From Ascochyta rabiei (taxonomy: Eukaryota; Ascomycota; Dothideomycetes; Pleosporales; Didymellaceae): a stretch of 64,000 nt of DNA. Where the stretch lies: the NCBI RefSeq assembly GCF_004011695.2, contig NC_082418.1, positions 744,001 to 808,000 of the forward strand, written 5' to 3'. The notes beneath the pieces are model-generated. The model was not told the origin of the DNA and made no database searches. It worked only from the letters and a program-made list of their open reading frames with translations. Below, one piece after another: positions 45,491 to 56,370 of the stretch (its first letter is position 1; every line of letters starts with the position of its first letter). The position numbers and the translations under genes are program-made.

Positions 45491-46766
45491 GCAGCCAGCT
45501 CAAGTATGTTGATCGCTTGAGTTTGCCCTCGACTTGATCTAACAGCTTCAAGATGATTTCTCCAATACGCTCAGTATCGGATGTATCGGTTACGTCTTTC
45601 CATCACCACCCTCGGAATCTTGGTGTCTCAGCGTTCGGCGATTTTCAAGGCGTACTCGGTGTTTGGGCTTTGGATTTGGTGTACGATGAACGGCTGCATG
45701 ATACCACGGCGTTCTTTTGCTTTTGACCTTGCATAGATGGCGCTACTACAGGACACAGGGCAACCTCGGGTTACTAGATGTTACTTGGCATGGTAGACTT
45801 AGATTAGACAGGCGCGGGCGTCAGTGCTTTGTTTGGTCCGTAGCACGGAAGTCGATCACAGACGGAGAAGGATAGTCGCGATAAGGACAGTAGTTGAGAA
45901 CAAGTCAATGAAGCCAGTTGATAAAGCAGCATTCCGTACCTAGTTTCCAGCAACGCATGTGAACGAGAAGTTGAGACTAGAGCTGACATCAAAACGGGCA
46001 ACCGGGTCACGAAATTGAAGCTTGATATGTTGAGTGGTGTTGGGGTAAAGTGGAGAACTGGTCTGTGATCTGTGATCTGTGATCTGTAATCTGTGATCTG
46101 GTGTTCGCAACTCATGTACCCCACGTTCTTGGCATCAGTAATAGCATTACATGCACGTTTGCTTCTTGCCTCTAGATTGCGAAAATCGATGCCGCAACTC
46201 GACTTTCTCACACATCCAGATGGTTGTGCTGCACTCAGAGAGACTTGCAAGCGAGCAATCACCGATGCCATTGTCGTATGGAACGACCTCAGACAAGGCA
46301 GCAACGCTCTCGGTAGACGCTTCGAGCAATCGTGCACGTTCTCGTGCTCCCCGAAGGGCGTGTCCATGACTAATTCCAACCCGAAAACAGTGTCAGGCAG
46401 GCGCAAAACAGCAATTTCCTACCGAGTCGCCAGGCGATGGACCGCGCGAAGGGCAGCCGGCGTCAAACTCGCCCAGACGCGAAATGACGGGCGATGCTAG
46501 AGCTCAAGAAAACATGATAACGATACCGCGCGCTGGTTCACGTCCGGGCACTGTCGCCCTTGGAGCAGCTCAGCCGGTTGCTTTGCTCGCCGTATGGCGT
46601 GAAAGCCAAGAGTGTTTGAAGAGCATTTAAGGGTCGACAAGCGATCGCGTCATCTGTTGGCTACTGTCTCTGTCGTCCTCTGCCCGCAGCGTTGAATTTT
46701 CCGACACAAACGTGAAAACTCTAGCCTGCTGCACCAGACCACGACTTCGCCTAGACACACAACAGA
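45491..46766. other. Intergenic, no gene accepted
   Basis: About 1.3 kb with a 7-bp repeat and an overlapping minus-strand frame at 45804-46406 that I do not accept as a gene. The right end is the promoter of the DUF3602 gene. Confidence 0.45.
46063..46097. repeat. CTGTGAT 7-bp tandem repeat
   Basis: Five tandem copies of CTGTGAT, the fourth reading CTGTAAT. Confidence 0.95.
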
Positions 46767-47297
46767 ATGACTGCACGACCAGCCCAGGACCGCATTGCCT
46801 CCCACGGCCGTGGCGGAGCAGGTAAGTGGTAGCGTTGCAAAACACTGTTCGCGCAGACCTGGGCAACTTCAACACCTTTGCGATTATGCAACGTTTGCGC
46901 ATCTGCTTGGGCGGTCTGCGCGCAGCCAACAAAGGACGTCATCCCCTCGAATCCTGGCTGACATGGACGAGGCAACATTGCGCCAGATGTCAACACAGCC
47001 TACACGAAGCCTGAGGACCTAGTCACTCCCACCATCAAGTCGAACACATACACCACCGGTCGCGGTGGACAGGGCAACATGGCGAAGAACGACAACCCAG
47101 ACAACGCTCGTCTGGCCCAGGATGTCAATGGCCCCGTCCAAATATCCGAACCCAAGGGAGCCGTGCATTATGGACGAGGCGGCGCTGCGAACATCATCAC
47201 CGACAAGGAGCGCATGAGCGGCGAGGCCAAGCGCAGCGACTCTGACGCTTCTACTGAGCAAGGCCTCATGTCCAAGGTCAGGGGCTTCTTCAAGTGA
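46767..47297 (+). CDS. DUF3602 family protein
   Basis: Two exons, 46767-46821 and 46972-47297, around a 150-nt intron (GTAAGT donor, GCTGAC branch, GACGAG acceptor), give 126 residues. The splice falls inside the first glycine motif and restores GRGGAGNIAPDV. Three copies of the family motif are present: GRGGAGNI, GRGGQGNM and GRGGAANI, the last followed by a KERMSGE charged segment and a C-terminal KVRGFFK. DUF3602 proteins are small, probably disordered fungal proteins of unknown function. Without the intron the reading frame is lost, so the gene is easily missed in single-exon scans. Confidence 0.92.
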
Positions 47298-48421
47298 GTG
47301 AGGACTGCAGGACTTCCATGGTTCAGCGCCCAGATGAGGGGTTTTATGGAAGCAGGGTGTCTTTGTTTGGTCTTGATATACCCTGGAGTCGGAATGCGCT
47401 TTTGATACTACTCTCAGTTCATCACCTAGGACACGGAGAGGACTCAGTCTGCAGTACAACGCTGCGCAATATACGTAATATTATGCCTTCCTGTCAACGG
47501 CTCTGGTACAAGTTTCCGTCGCCAGTTGATGTCGCAACTGAGCTTGCCCTCGCTACTGCTCAGCCCTGCCCGGCTATTCCCATCCATTCCAGCTTTGGCT
47601 TGCATGAAGCCACACACTTAGAGTCTGCAAGCGCTATGCGGGGTCTTCCATGGTGGGGCAGGAGTCGAAAGCAACAAGCAAGAGCGGCCGACCTCCAAAT
47701 GTTCTTATCCATGTCTTGCATCATGTCCATGTCTGCTTGACCTGCCGTTCCGCTTGGCAGAGATGAACATAGGTGCTGCATGTGGGTAAGGAACCTTGTA
47801 GGACCAGGCGGCGCTCTGCTCCGTTCCGCCCCAATAGGCCTAAGCCTGATCGTCTTCTGTCCATCCACCATGTCCCTAATGCGGCAGATTGGTGCAGGAT
47901 AACATGACCCAACAGCCACTCTCCATTTCTTATGGCAAAATACCTGCACACCACCTACTTCCAGGATGGTACTACGTATAGTGTTCACTATCCACATCTA
48001 GACACCTGACCGGAACACTATGCTACAAGCCAGCGGCTCCGCTCCATTGTTACTAGATGAGTGTCTATGAAGTGCATATCGGCAGACGGTTGCATGCATG
48101 ACAATGTGTCTCATGCTAAGGAGTCGAACTAAACCATATGCTGCAAGACTACCACAATTACCCTCGTCACCGCCAGCTTACCACATGTACCCCTTCGAAC
48201 CATTAACGTGTTGATTGATCATTGGTCACTAGAAGAATACAACGGGGAAGTTCGTTACGATAAGCTTCCTTGGTAATCTCTTCGTGTAGAGGAAGGCATC
48301 TGATGCAGCAACAACAAGCGCTTGATTTACTCGGAAGGGGACCGTCTCCAAAAAGGTCCGGCAATACCTCATCATCGACAGCTGCTTCGTGACATATCAC
48401 GACTCAAAGAGGATCTTGAGA
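47298..48421. other. Intergenic, no gene seen
   Basis: About 1.1 kb between two plus-strand genes. A minus-strand frame at 47560-47997 (145 codons) has no recognised motif. The right end is the dioxygenase promoter. Confidence 0.5.
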
Positions 48422-49659
48422 ATGTTGGCGACTGCCACATCCACAGAAGAATCCTGGGTCTACTACCACGACGGGGGCATTCCTGGCCGTCGAAAAGTCA
48501 GGACGGGCGTAGCAGCCAACCCTTCTTTCAATGAGCTCCCCAAGATTGACTTCCAGCGCATATACTCAAATGAACTGTCAGATCGTCAGGAGCTGGCCGA
48601 GGAGGTCGGAGTTGCCTGTCGAGATGTAGGATTCTTCTACGCCGTAAATCACGGTGTTGATCAAAACCTGCTGGAAGACACTTTCGATGCGTTGAAGAGG
48701 TTCTTTGATCTGCCACCAGGAGTAAAAATGGAAACATATGATCAAAAGACAGCAAAATTTAGAGGGTATGCTTGTCCCGACGGTCGAATAGAAGAGATCG
48801 TAGCTGACGTGCTGTCCAGGTATGAAGCCTTTCTAGAAGGGAAATTGGACCCCAGTACAAGAGGAGGTATGTTTGCCTCTGGACCTGAAACGACTTGTTT
48901 ACAGCACTGATGTGATCTCCAGATCTGAAGGAAGGTTTCCTCATGGGCGAAGACGCCACAGATCCAGAGCAGAACCGATCCATAACCCCCTCCACCGTAG
49001 AGCCGCGAAACGAATGGCCAACCCACCCCTCGGCACTCTTCTGGCGACCGGCAATCTATCGCTACTACAACGCCATGTACACCTTCAGCAAACGCCTTTT
49101 GCGCATCTTCGCCCTCGCTCTCGAGCTCCCGGAAACCGCCTTTGACGAGATAACCACCTCTCCCATGACCAACGTCCGCGCCGTACACTACCCACCCCAG
49201 GAGCACGAAACCGACGTCGGCATCGGCGCACACACCGACTTCTGCTGGTTTACGCTGGTCTGCCAATCCGCCACCGCGCAGCCCGCGCTGCAAGTCCTCA
49301 ACGCAAACGGCGTCTGGGTTCCCGTGCACCCGCAGCCGCACACGTTTGTGGTCAACATTGCGGATTTCCTCAAGCTGGTTACAGGCAGTACGTGGCAGAG
49401 CACCGTGCACAGGGTACGCAACACGGGCGGGGAGGAGCGCTACAGCATGCCGTTTTTCTTTAGCCCGAATGAGGATGCCAGAGTCAGTGTGCTGGAGCGG
49501 TTCAGGAAAGCGGGGGTGTCGTATGACGAGTTCGGAGTGGGCGAGTATTTTCAAAAAGAGGTTAGATATCGATCGTACGACCCATCTTCGTGGCGAGGAG
49601 GCGGGGGAGAAGAGAGGGTGTTGAGGCTTGACTGTGCGGCTTTGGTAAAACGACGATGA
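48422..49659 (+). CDS. 2-oxoglutarate/Fe(II)-dependent dioxygenase
   Basis: Three exons, 48422-48765, 48820-48866 (only 47 nt) and 48923-49659, give 375 residues. The N-terminal DIOX_N region has LPKIDFQRIYSN and CRDVGFFYAVNHGV. The double-stranded beta-helix has the iron triad H234-x-D236 (GAHTDFCWFTLV) and H293 (TVHRVRN), and the 2-oxoglutarate-binding R303-x-S305 (RYSMPFF). Joining the small middle exon rebuilds FRGYEAFLEGKLDPSTRGDL and KEGFLMGED, typical of fungal isopenicillin-N-synthase-like oxygenases. The substrate cannot be deduced, and no biosynthetic neighbours are seen. The start was taken at the ATG at 48422; an in-frame ATG also exists at 48389. Confidence 0.93.
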
Positions 49660-50124
49660 AGAATTCAGGCAGTCTGGAAACGCCGATACCTTCTTTTGAA
49701 AGCTCTCACTGGCTTGAGTGGAGGTGGTTATGCATTTCCGCAATACGTAAACTTGCGTAGCGTTGGTAGAATTCGTCTAAGGAGAGGTCCTTTGCGTATA
49801 TAGTGTACGTCTTTCTGAATGGAATAGTACAACAGAGAGGACGTCGAAAGTCCGGGTGAAGTTAGTCCGCGGTTCTTGTGGGAAGAAACAGTACGAGGGT
49901 CTTGGAATAGGAGAACGGAGGAGGTGGAAGAGGCGGAAAGGATGGTAACTGAGATGACAGCAAACAAGAACGCAGACAAGACAGCTGGAAATCACTTCAG
50001 GTCTCAGTAGTATGTAGTGTTGATCACTGCTTGTATTGATCGTGTCGTGCTGTTCGTACACATCCATTGCGGATGAGTTCATGTCGTTGATATCATCTAA
50101 CCGCGCTCTGTCCGGCTGGGCCCT
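49660..50124. other. Convergent intergenic region
   Basis: About 465 bp between the ends of the dioxygenase and PRE7 genes. Probably 3' UTRs only. Confidence 0.5.
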
Positions 50125-50969
50125 TTAGTCCTTCTTCAGTGGCGTGAATGTCTCGTTGATGCCCTCCTTTGTGATGATCATCATCTGCAGCCCGTCACCC
50201 ACTTCGATATGCCTCTCTACTGCGCTTGTGAAGGCATCGCGCACCAAGTCCTCGACGTGGTTCTGCGGCAGAGGTTGTGGCACGACGGTCTTCAGGTTGT
50301 GTCCTGTCCCGCTGCCCGGCTCGTACTGGTTCTTGAAGTTGACCTGGTTGTCCAAGAAGGGCATGATGAGCGAGGCCGCCGCACCGGCTGCTCTGCACTG
50401 CTCCCTCTCGTAGCTGCCGACGGGGTCGTACGAGTACAAGGCGCCCTTGCCGTCCTCGTCCAGGCCACCGAGGATAGCGTGCACGTAGTACGGGAAGAAC
50501 CGCTTGTTGTAGAGGATGTGGCTGAGACGCTGTGCGCATGCAGAGACAGACATGGGCTTGCCGTGCTTGTACTTGTACATCTTGACAATGGTGTCCAGGT
50601 GCTCCTTCAGCGCATGACCGTCTGCGGCGAAACCGACCACCGAGAGCACTATCCGTGCGCCCTTGTTCTCAGGGCCCTCACCGCCAATCCGGAAGAGCTT
50701 GGGCTCGTAGCGTGTGTTGATGTTGTAACCGGATGTGGATCGAGTGTCGCCGGCGAGGATGGCGAAGTCAGCACCCGAGATGCCAAGCGTTGAACCGCCG
50801 TTGTCGGTGTAGCTGTTCAGGTCAGCATGTCGGCCGTGCAGTGAAGGCTCTGGGCGACTCACGGGTAGAAGCCGTGCTGCCTTTCGCCGGAGGGAACAGC
50901 TGTGGGGGTGCTCGTGAACGAGTAGCCTGGGCCGCCCTGCGGAGGTGCGCCAGAGAAGATGGCGGCCAT
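50125..50969 (-). CDS. PRE7: Proteasome subunit beta type 6
   Basis: Two exons, 50969-50863 and 50812-50125, give 264 residues. Exon 1 encodes the propeptide MAAIFSGAPPQGG up to GERQHGFYP; the 50-nt intron splits a Pro codon; exon 2 begins YTDNGGSTLGISG. The conserved core includes LAGDTRSTSGYNINTRYEPK, LSHILYNKRFFPYYVHAILG and YSYDPVGSYEREQ. This is the non-catalytic beta-6 subunit (yeast Pre7, human PSMB1) of the 20S core; the N-terminal catalytic Thr seen in active subunits is absent, as expected. It lies head-to-head with the beta-4 subunit gene. Confidence 0.96.
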
Positions 50970-51349
50970 GGTGATGGTATCAGAAGCTGTGGTGGTGGTG
51001 GGAGACGCGGGTAGAGGAAGAAGGTGGGTTGGGCGACAGATAGCGTGGCGATGGGCGTGTTTGCTGGGGGTGATGTTGGCGCTCGAGTTGACGCGGGCGA
51101 TTGCCTGCGCCGCCAAGACCCGCCCGGAGCTTGAAGCTACGACCACCACCGCCGCCGCCGCGTCGTGGAGCTGCCTTGACGGCGACAGTGGCCATCAACG
51201 ACGCTTTCCACGAACAACGCTTCTTACAGTCCAGCCACCGCAAACAGGGTCTGCCTCACTTGGAGCTCCACCCCGTTCTGGAACCAACCACCACAGACTA
51301 CCTCTGGTCAAACTGAACACCGTCCCGCATCACACTACACCAAGTCAAC
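50970..51349. promoter_or_regulatory. Bidirectional promoter of PRE7 and PRE1
   Basis: 380 bp separate the two start codons, so one short region must drive two subunits of the same particle. It is GC-rich with GGTGG/CCACC clusters on the left. No exact copy of the yeast Rpn4 site GGTGGCAAA is seen; CCACCGCAAAC near 51235 is the nearest resemblance. The controlling factor is unknown. Confidence 0.65.
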
Positions 51350-52084
51350 ATGTAAGACCGCTGCACGATGCCTCTGTCGACGTGCTGACTCTCGCCCAGG
51401 GAGGTTCTACTTGGCATCACGGGAAAGGACTTCACCCTCATCGCCGCCTCCAAAGCCGCTATGCGAGGCGCCACCATTCTCAAGGCTACCGATGACAAGA
51501 CCCGAGAACTGAACAAGCACACGCTGATGGCCTTCTCCGGAGAAGCTGGCGACACAGTGCAGTTTGCCGAGTACATCCAAGCAAACATCCAGCTCTATTC
51601 GATGCGCAACAACATGGAGCTATCGCCTGCTGCCACCGCCAACTTCGTTCGTGGAGAGCTCGCGCGCGCACTGCGATCGCGGAAACCCTACACCGTAAAC
51701 CTGCTGCTCGGAGGATACGACAGCATCGCCGACAAGCCCACACTTTACTGGATCGACTACCTAGCCAGTTTGGCGCCCGTCCCCTACGCGGCACACGGAT
51801 ACGCCCAGTACGTTTCCTCCTGATCCCGTCTGCAGCGGCTGTCTGCACCATCGCCTCGAGAACAAGCTAACGCAGCATCTAGGTACTACTGTCTGTCGTT
51901 ACTCGACAAGCACCATCACCCCGACATCGACTACGAGCAGGGCATGAAGATTCTGAGGATGTGCACAGAGGAGCTGAAGCGTCGCTTGCCAATCGACTTC
52001 AAGGGCGTTCTCGTCAAGGTCATCACAAAGGATGGCGTCAAGGATGTTGAGTACGAGGACGATGTCAAGGTCGCGATACCTTGA
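51350..52084 (+). CDS. PRE1: Proteasome subunit beta type 4 with split start codon
   Basis: Three exons, 51350-51351, 51400-51807 and 51883-52084, give 203 residues. The first coding exon is just AT; the 48-nt intron (GTAAGA donor, GCTGAC branch, CCCAG acceptor) is followed by the G, making ATG GAG GTT (MEVLLGITGKDF). Unspliced, the same ATG is followed at once by TAA. The second splice rebuilds GYAQYYCLSLLDKHHHPD. The core has YIQANIQLYSMRNN, LLLGGYDS and a C-terminus MKILRMCTEELKRRLP. This is the non-catalytic beta-4 subunit (yeast Pre1, human PSMB2) of the 20S core. Length and sequence are typical. Confidence 0.95.
51352..51399 (+). other. Intron interrupting the PRE1 initiation codon
   Basis: 48 nt, between T and G of the start codon. 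Donor GTAAGA, branch GCTGACT about 14 nt before the CCCAG acceptor. No other in-frame ATG precedes the conserved MEVLLGITG start. Confidence 0.9.
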
Positions 52085-52999
52085 AGGAGTGGTTGGTAGG
52101 AGAGCGTACGACATCTGAGTTATCAGGACGATAAGTAACTGCACCTGCCATGAAACAGGGCCATGGAGCACTCAACATGCAGAGCGCGAGCATTACGACT
52201 GAGTTACGATGGAGACGCCATAGTCAATGACAAAACATCATGAACAAAAGCCATTAAGCAGCTGATAGTGAAAGTGTCCTTAGGACTGATCGTCGATCGG
52301 CAACCTCCACCAACAACAAATTAATTTGACAAGGAAGCTTACCTGGTCCTGCAGCTGCTAGCTTTTGACTGTACGTTGTTCTTTTGGCAAGTACGAGATG
52401 CAGAGACGACGCCAGATCTATAAGACCACTGATTGCCGTTAGAAATCATCACAGATTTCTCCGAGCGTGAGTCTAACAAGCAATTTAGGCCTCTGCATGC
52501 TGTGTGTGATACAGAAGGAAAGTCATATTTGGCCACACAATGGATAAGGACTGCCATCGGCGGTATGTTGTGTGACTGATGGTGAACGAGCGTGCATACA
52601 AGAACCTACCTGGTTATCTTGACTATCTCTAGGGCTCGTTTGAGCGGACTGTGACAAGTCTTGCCCGCTTTCGTGATGCGGACGATCCGCTTGGGGTTAG
52701 AGTAGGCTTGTGATCTCCAAACACATAGGATCGAACCTCAAGGCGGTTAGAGTGGGTGTGTTGCGGAAGATCGCCGCGGCTTACAGTTCGCGCTGTGGCT
52801 GCGTCAGTCGTCAAGAATGACATCACCGGACCAAACCCTAGAGCTACACCAGTCCATCATGATTAGCATGGCCGCTGCAAGGCGGCTAGGGTTGTGTTCG
52901 TCATATCCTCTTTTGTTTTACATTTCTGCGCTCCCTCAGCTCTCCAAACAGTTTGCTTCCACAACCCTGTGACGATCGCCTTAACCTGAGTTTCTCGAA
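52085..52999. other. Intergenic, no gene seen
   Basis: About 900 bp between PRE1 and the eisosome gene. Short frames only. The right end is the promoter and leader of the eisosome gene. Confidence 0.5.
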
Positions 53000-55760
53000 A
53001 TGGCGACAACAGGTTTGCCCACGGCTGTTCCCCACATCGGTGATGTTGCACCCCTGAACAGCACGGCAGATGCTCCACCGCGAACCTCCACCGACACGGG
53101 CATGCGATGCCCTGATCCTTCGGCGCATGTTCGTCAGTCTCACAGTAATGCTTTGCAAAACCAGGCGTCGACTGCGGCCTTGTACAGTACAAGACCGGCC
53201 AACGAGCAGCAGAGAATCAACCCGCTCGGACCGGACGGAAAGCTTTCGTCAGCAAGTGAGTCGCGTAACCAAGCAGAAGCAACTGTGTCGAAGTGGATCT
53301 GACATGAACGCCAGGCGCTGCAGCCAGCCTGAAATACGCAAAGGCAAGCGATCTTCCTAGCTTCCCAGTCGTTGGCATCGACACCTCTTCCTCGGCTGGA
53401 GCAGCTGCGCTACTTGCAAACCAAAACAAGAAGAGCCCAGAGTGGTGGAAACCAGAGCAATCGTCTACCGCTGGCAAAGCCGCGCTGTTGGCAAACAATT
53501 ACAAGATGAAGCCTTTATGGCAACCAGAAGCAAGCGCTGCGGGCTCCAAGGCAGCACTTCTTGCCCACCGAGATGGCGTCAAACTAAACCTGTGGCAGCC
53601 CGAAGCCAGCGCGGATGGCAACTCAGCAGCCAACATTGCCATGCGCAAGACGGGTTTGGGCCCTCAAATCGACTATGGCTACACCGAGGACGGCAGGAAG
53701 AAGGCATTGGTAGCAGCTACTGGGGCCCACTCAGCAGCCGGTCGCAAGCGCGCGCAGTCCATTCCCATGTCTGTTCCACTTTACCCTGACTCAAAGAACT
53801 CTGCCAAGAATGCACTGAATGCCGCCACGGTAGCTCACAGCCCGTCGATGAGAGCCTCGAAGGCACCAGCGGTGCAGCTCCAGGACTCGAACCGACTTGG
53901 ATCTGGCGCAATGGAGGCAGCAAGGATTCAGCATGCTAGGAGCGCCAGGGAGATGTACACGAGTGCTCCACCTGTTGCACTGGAAGTCGAGGAGAAGAAT
54001 CGGAACGACGCGCTTCGAGCTTCAGCCATTGTCATGGCCAAGAAAATGTACGATATCCAGCAGCAACACATTGAAGGAGCTTCTGGACGCTCCGGTGTAT
54101 CTGCAGCTCGCACAGGTGCTACTGCTGCCCACGGTCAACAGCCTGCTACTAGCGAGGCGGATATCAAGCAACAAGCTATGCAGTATATTGGGATCCAGGA
54201 AGCTGCACAGAAGCTGGCGCAGGAGCGACTGGCCAAGATTGGCTATGACGAGAACGCGGCTTACCGAAGTTACTATGGCTACGACAAGCAAAGCCGTTCT
54301 AAACTCTCCATGCGTCGGGGAAGACCTCGCGCTCGCAGCACTTCTGAAGCTCCTCCACAGGACAGCGACTCTGACGAAGACGACTTCCGTTCCAGACGCA
54401 TCCGCAATCAAATGAAGCGGTTCAATGAGCAACTGGCTGACGTTGATGCGAGGAAGCGCGACCAGGACCGCAAGGGTCTGATTGCTGCAGCGGAACGTAA
54501 GGTGCAAGCGCAGATGCAGGGCCTTGACAAGGATATCTATAATAAGACAGGCAAGATGTCGAACTCCATGATGGATGATTGGGATGAAAAAGCCCGCCAG
54601 CGGGCCCTCGCAAACTCTGAAGCTCGCATGGAAAATCACGGCAGGGTCATGATAGGTAACGGAAAGTGGATGGATCAGGCCGAGATCGATGCCATTGCGC
54701 AAGCCAGGCTCCAACCGACCCTTGACGAGATTACTGAGAAGGCTGAGAAACGAAGAGCTGAAGATGCCGAGAGGCAGTCCGAGCTGGAGAAGAAGCAGCG
54801 GAAGGAGCAAGAGGAAAAGGCGCGTCTCGCAGAGATCAAGAACGAAGAACGCAGAGGCAAAGGTACTGCGACACAATTCTGCTTTAGAAGAAATACTGAC
54901 GTTCAAAAGATGAAGAGAAGAGAGCAGCAAAGGCTCGCAATGCAGAAGAAAAGGCAGCTGCAAAGCAAGCGAAGGACGCCGAGAAGACCAGGAAAGCCGA
55001 GGAGGACCGTCTGGTCAAGGAAGAGCAGCGCAAATCCAAGGAGGCTTCTCGTGCGGCGCCTACTGCTAGACCTGCTTTGGGAACTACTGTCGTCGCCACT
55101 CCCACCGCCGCAGTTCCGGCCACGGCTGCCGCTGCTACTGACGCGAACAATGATCTGTATGAAGAGCCTACCGCTCCTACGGGACTCTCTAACATCACCG
55201 TGCCAACACAAGACTCCACCGTCATGGCCCCTGCTTCGACCGACCCTACATCGCCCACCTCACCAAACTCATCTAAGGGTCTCAAGTCCATCTTAAACAA
55301 GCTGAAGCGCCGCTCTAAGCACGACTCGGCTGTCACTACTGGTGCTGAGGGCAAGACCACAGAGAGGGACAACACTGGCTTCATTGGTGGGGCCTCCCTA
55401 CGCGCATCCGAGTCCAAGTCTCACTCATTGACGACACCATCAACTTCTCATGCTGAAGCAAGTTCCACAACTCGTCCAACTGACTTGGGCGATGTTGAGC
55501 CTACAGTTGTACCTCACGTCAAAGATGACGGCTACTCGGATATCTCATCGCTCAGCAGCGACGATGAAGAGATGACAAGGGGTCGTCCCCGCCCCGCACG
55601 TCTTCTGAGCGACGACACCAGGGCTTCCTCAGACTTTGAGGAAGCAAGGGACCACTTTGATCAAGACCTGGCTCCTCCTCCAACATTCACGAGTGAAGTA
55701 GACAAGGGCCGTCTCAGCAGCCCAGTTCGTGACTCGAAGTTCCATGAAGTCGGTATCTAA
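53000..55760 (+). CDS. EIS1: Eisosome protein 1
   Basis: Three exons, 53000-53255, 53315-54862 and 54910-55760, give 884 residues. Near the N-terminus are repeated blocks: SAGAAALLANQNKKSPEWWK, AGKAALLANNYKMKPLWQPE and GSKAALLAHRDGVKLNLWQP, a signature of the Eis1 family. A middle part (HARSAREMYTSAPPVALEVE, KKMYDIQQQ) is followed by a long charged coiled coil rich in Glu, Lys and Arg, then an acidic Ser/Thr-rich tail. Eis1 helps build eisosomes, the static plasma-membrane furrows. The third exon is in another frame; without the 47-nt second intron the reading turns into a basic nonsense tail. Confidence 0.93.
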
Positions 55761-56370
55761 TCGGATCACGCCGCGCTGGGGAGGAAGTAATGCTTGATAG
55801 CGATAATTTGGGAGATTGTAATGGGCGGAAGCTGAAGAGGGCACAGTTACCTGCGGTTACGCTTTTTCCTTTACCCTTGATACCGTACATGTAATGTTTG
55901 GACTTGATGAATGAAAGCCGTCTTTCAGCAGTATTGACAGCGCCCTATGGCTTGCAACAACGTCTCGTGAGCTCATTTGATAGTGTCACTACTCTCACCG
56001 GCTTGCTGTTTGGCAGTTGCCGTTTGTAGGGTCCGCAAGTCCACCGCCGTTGGAATTCTCGAAAGTGAGTTTGTTGGTGACTTCGTGTGCGTTTGGGCGC
56101 GACAATCGACGTCAGCCCGCTTGATGCGCTTGCCTGTTTACGGCCAGCCAAGCCCCGGCTACTCCAGCGTACTGTGGAAACCGTGGACAACCACGAGCTC
56201 CTGAGCATCACCAATCCCACGCACCCCACACCGTCTAACGACACCCTCTCATTTTCTATTGCGCGCCTCTGGAGTTGTGCATCTGGATTTAATACTTCTT
56301 TCCCTTCCGATACCCCTCGTCGTTGAGCGCCCTCTCACTCCAGTGAGCTTGGAGCTGGTCGGTCGCAAAC
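55761..56370. other. Intergenic, promoter of clathrin heavy chain
   Basis: About 610 bp between co-oriented genes. Right half has a pyrimidine-rich leader before the ATG at 56371. Nothing else seen. Confidence 0.5.

Noticed and set aside
45804..46406. 200-codon minus-strand frame
   Set aside because: Crosses the CTGTGAT repeat, has no domain, and the region looks like ordinary intergenic DNA.
50970..51349. Yeast-type Rpn4 (PACE) site in the proteasome promoter
   Set aside because: No exact GGTGGCAAA on either strand; only a loose CCACCGCAAAC match, too weak to call.
54022..54963. 313-codon minus-strand frame rich in Leu and Ser
   Set aside because: Antisense shadow of the coiled-coil part of the eisosome gene.
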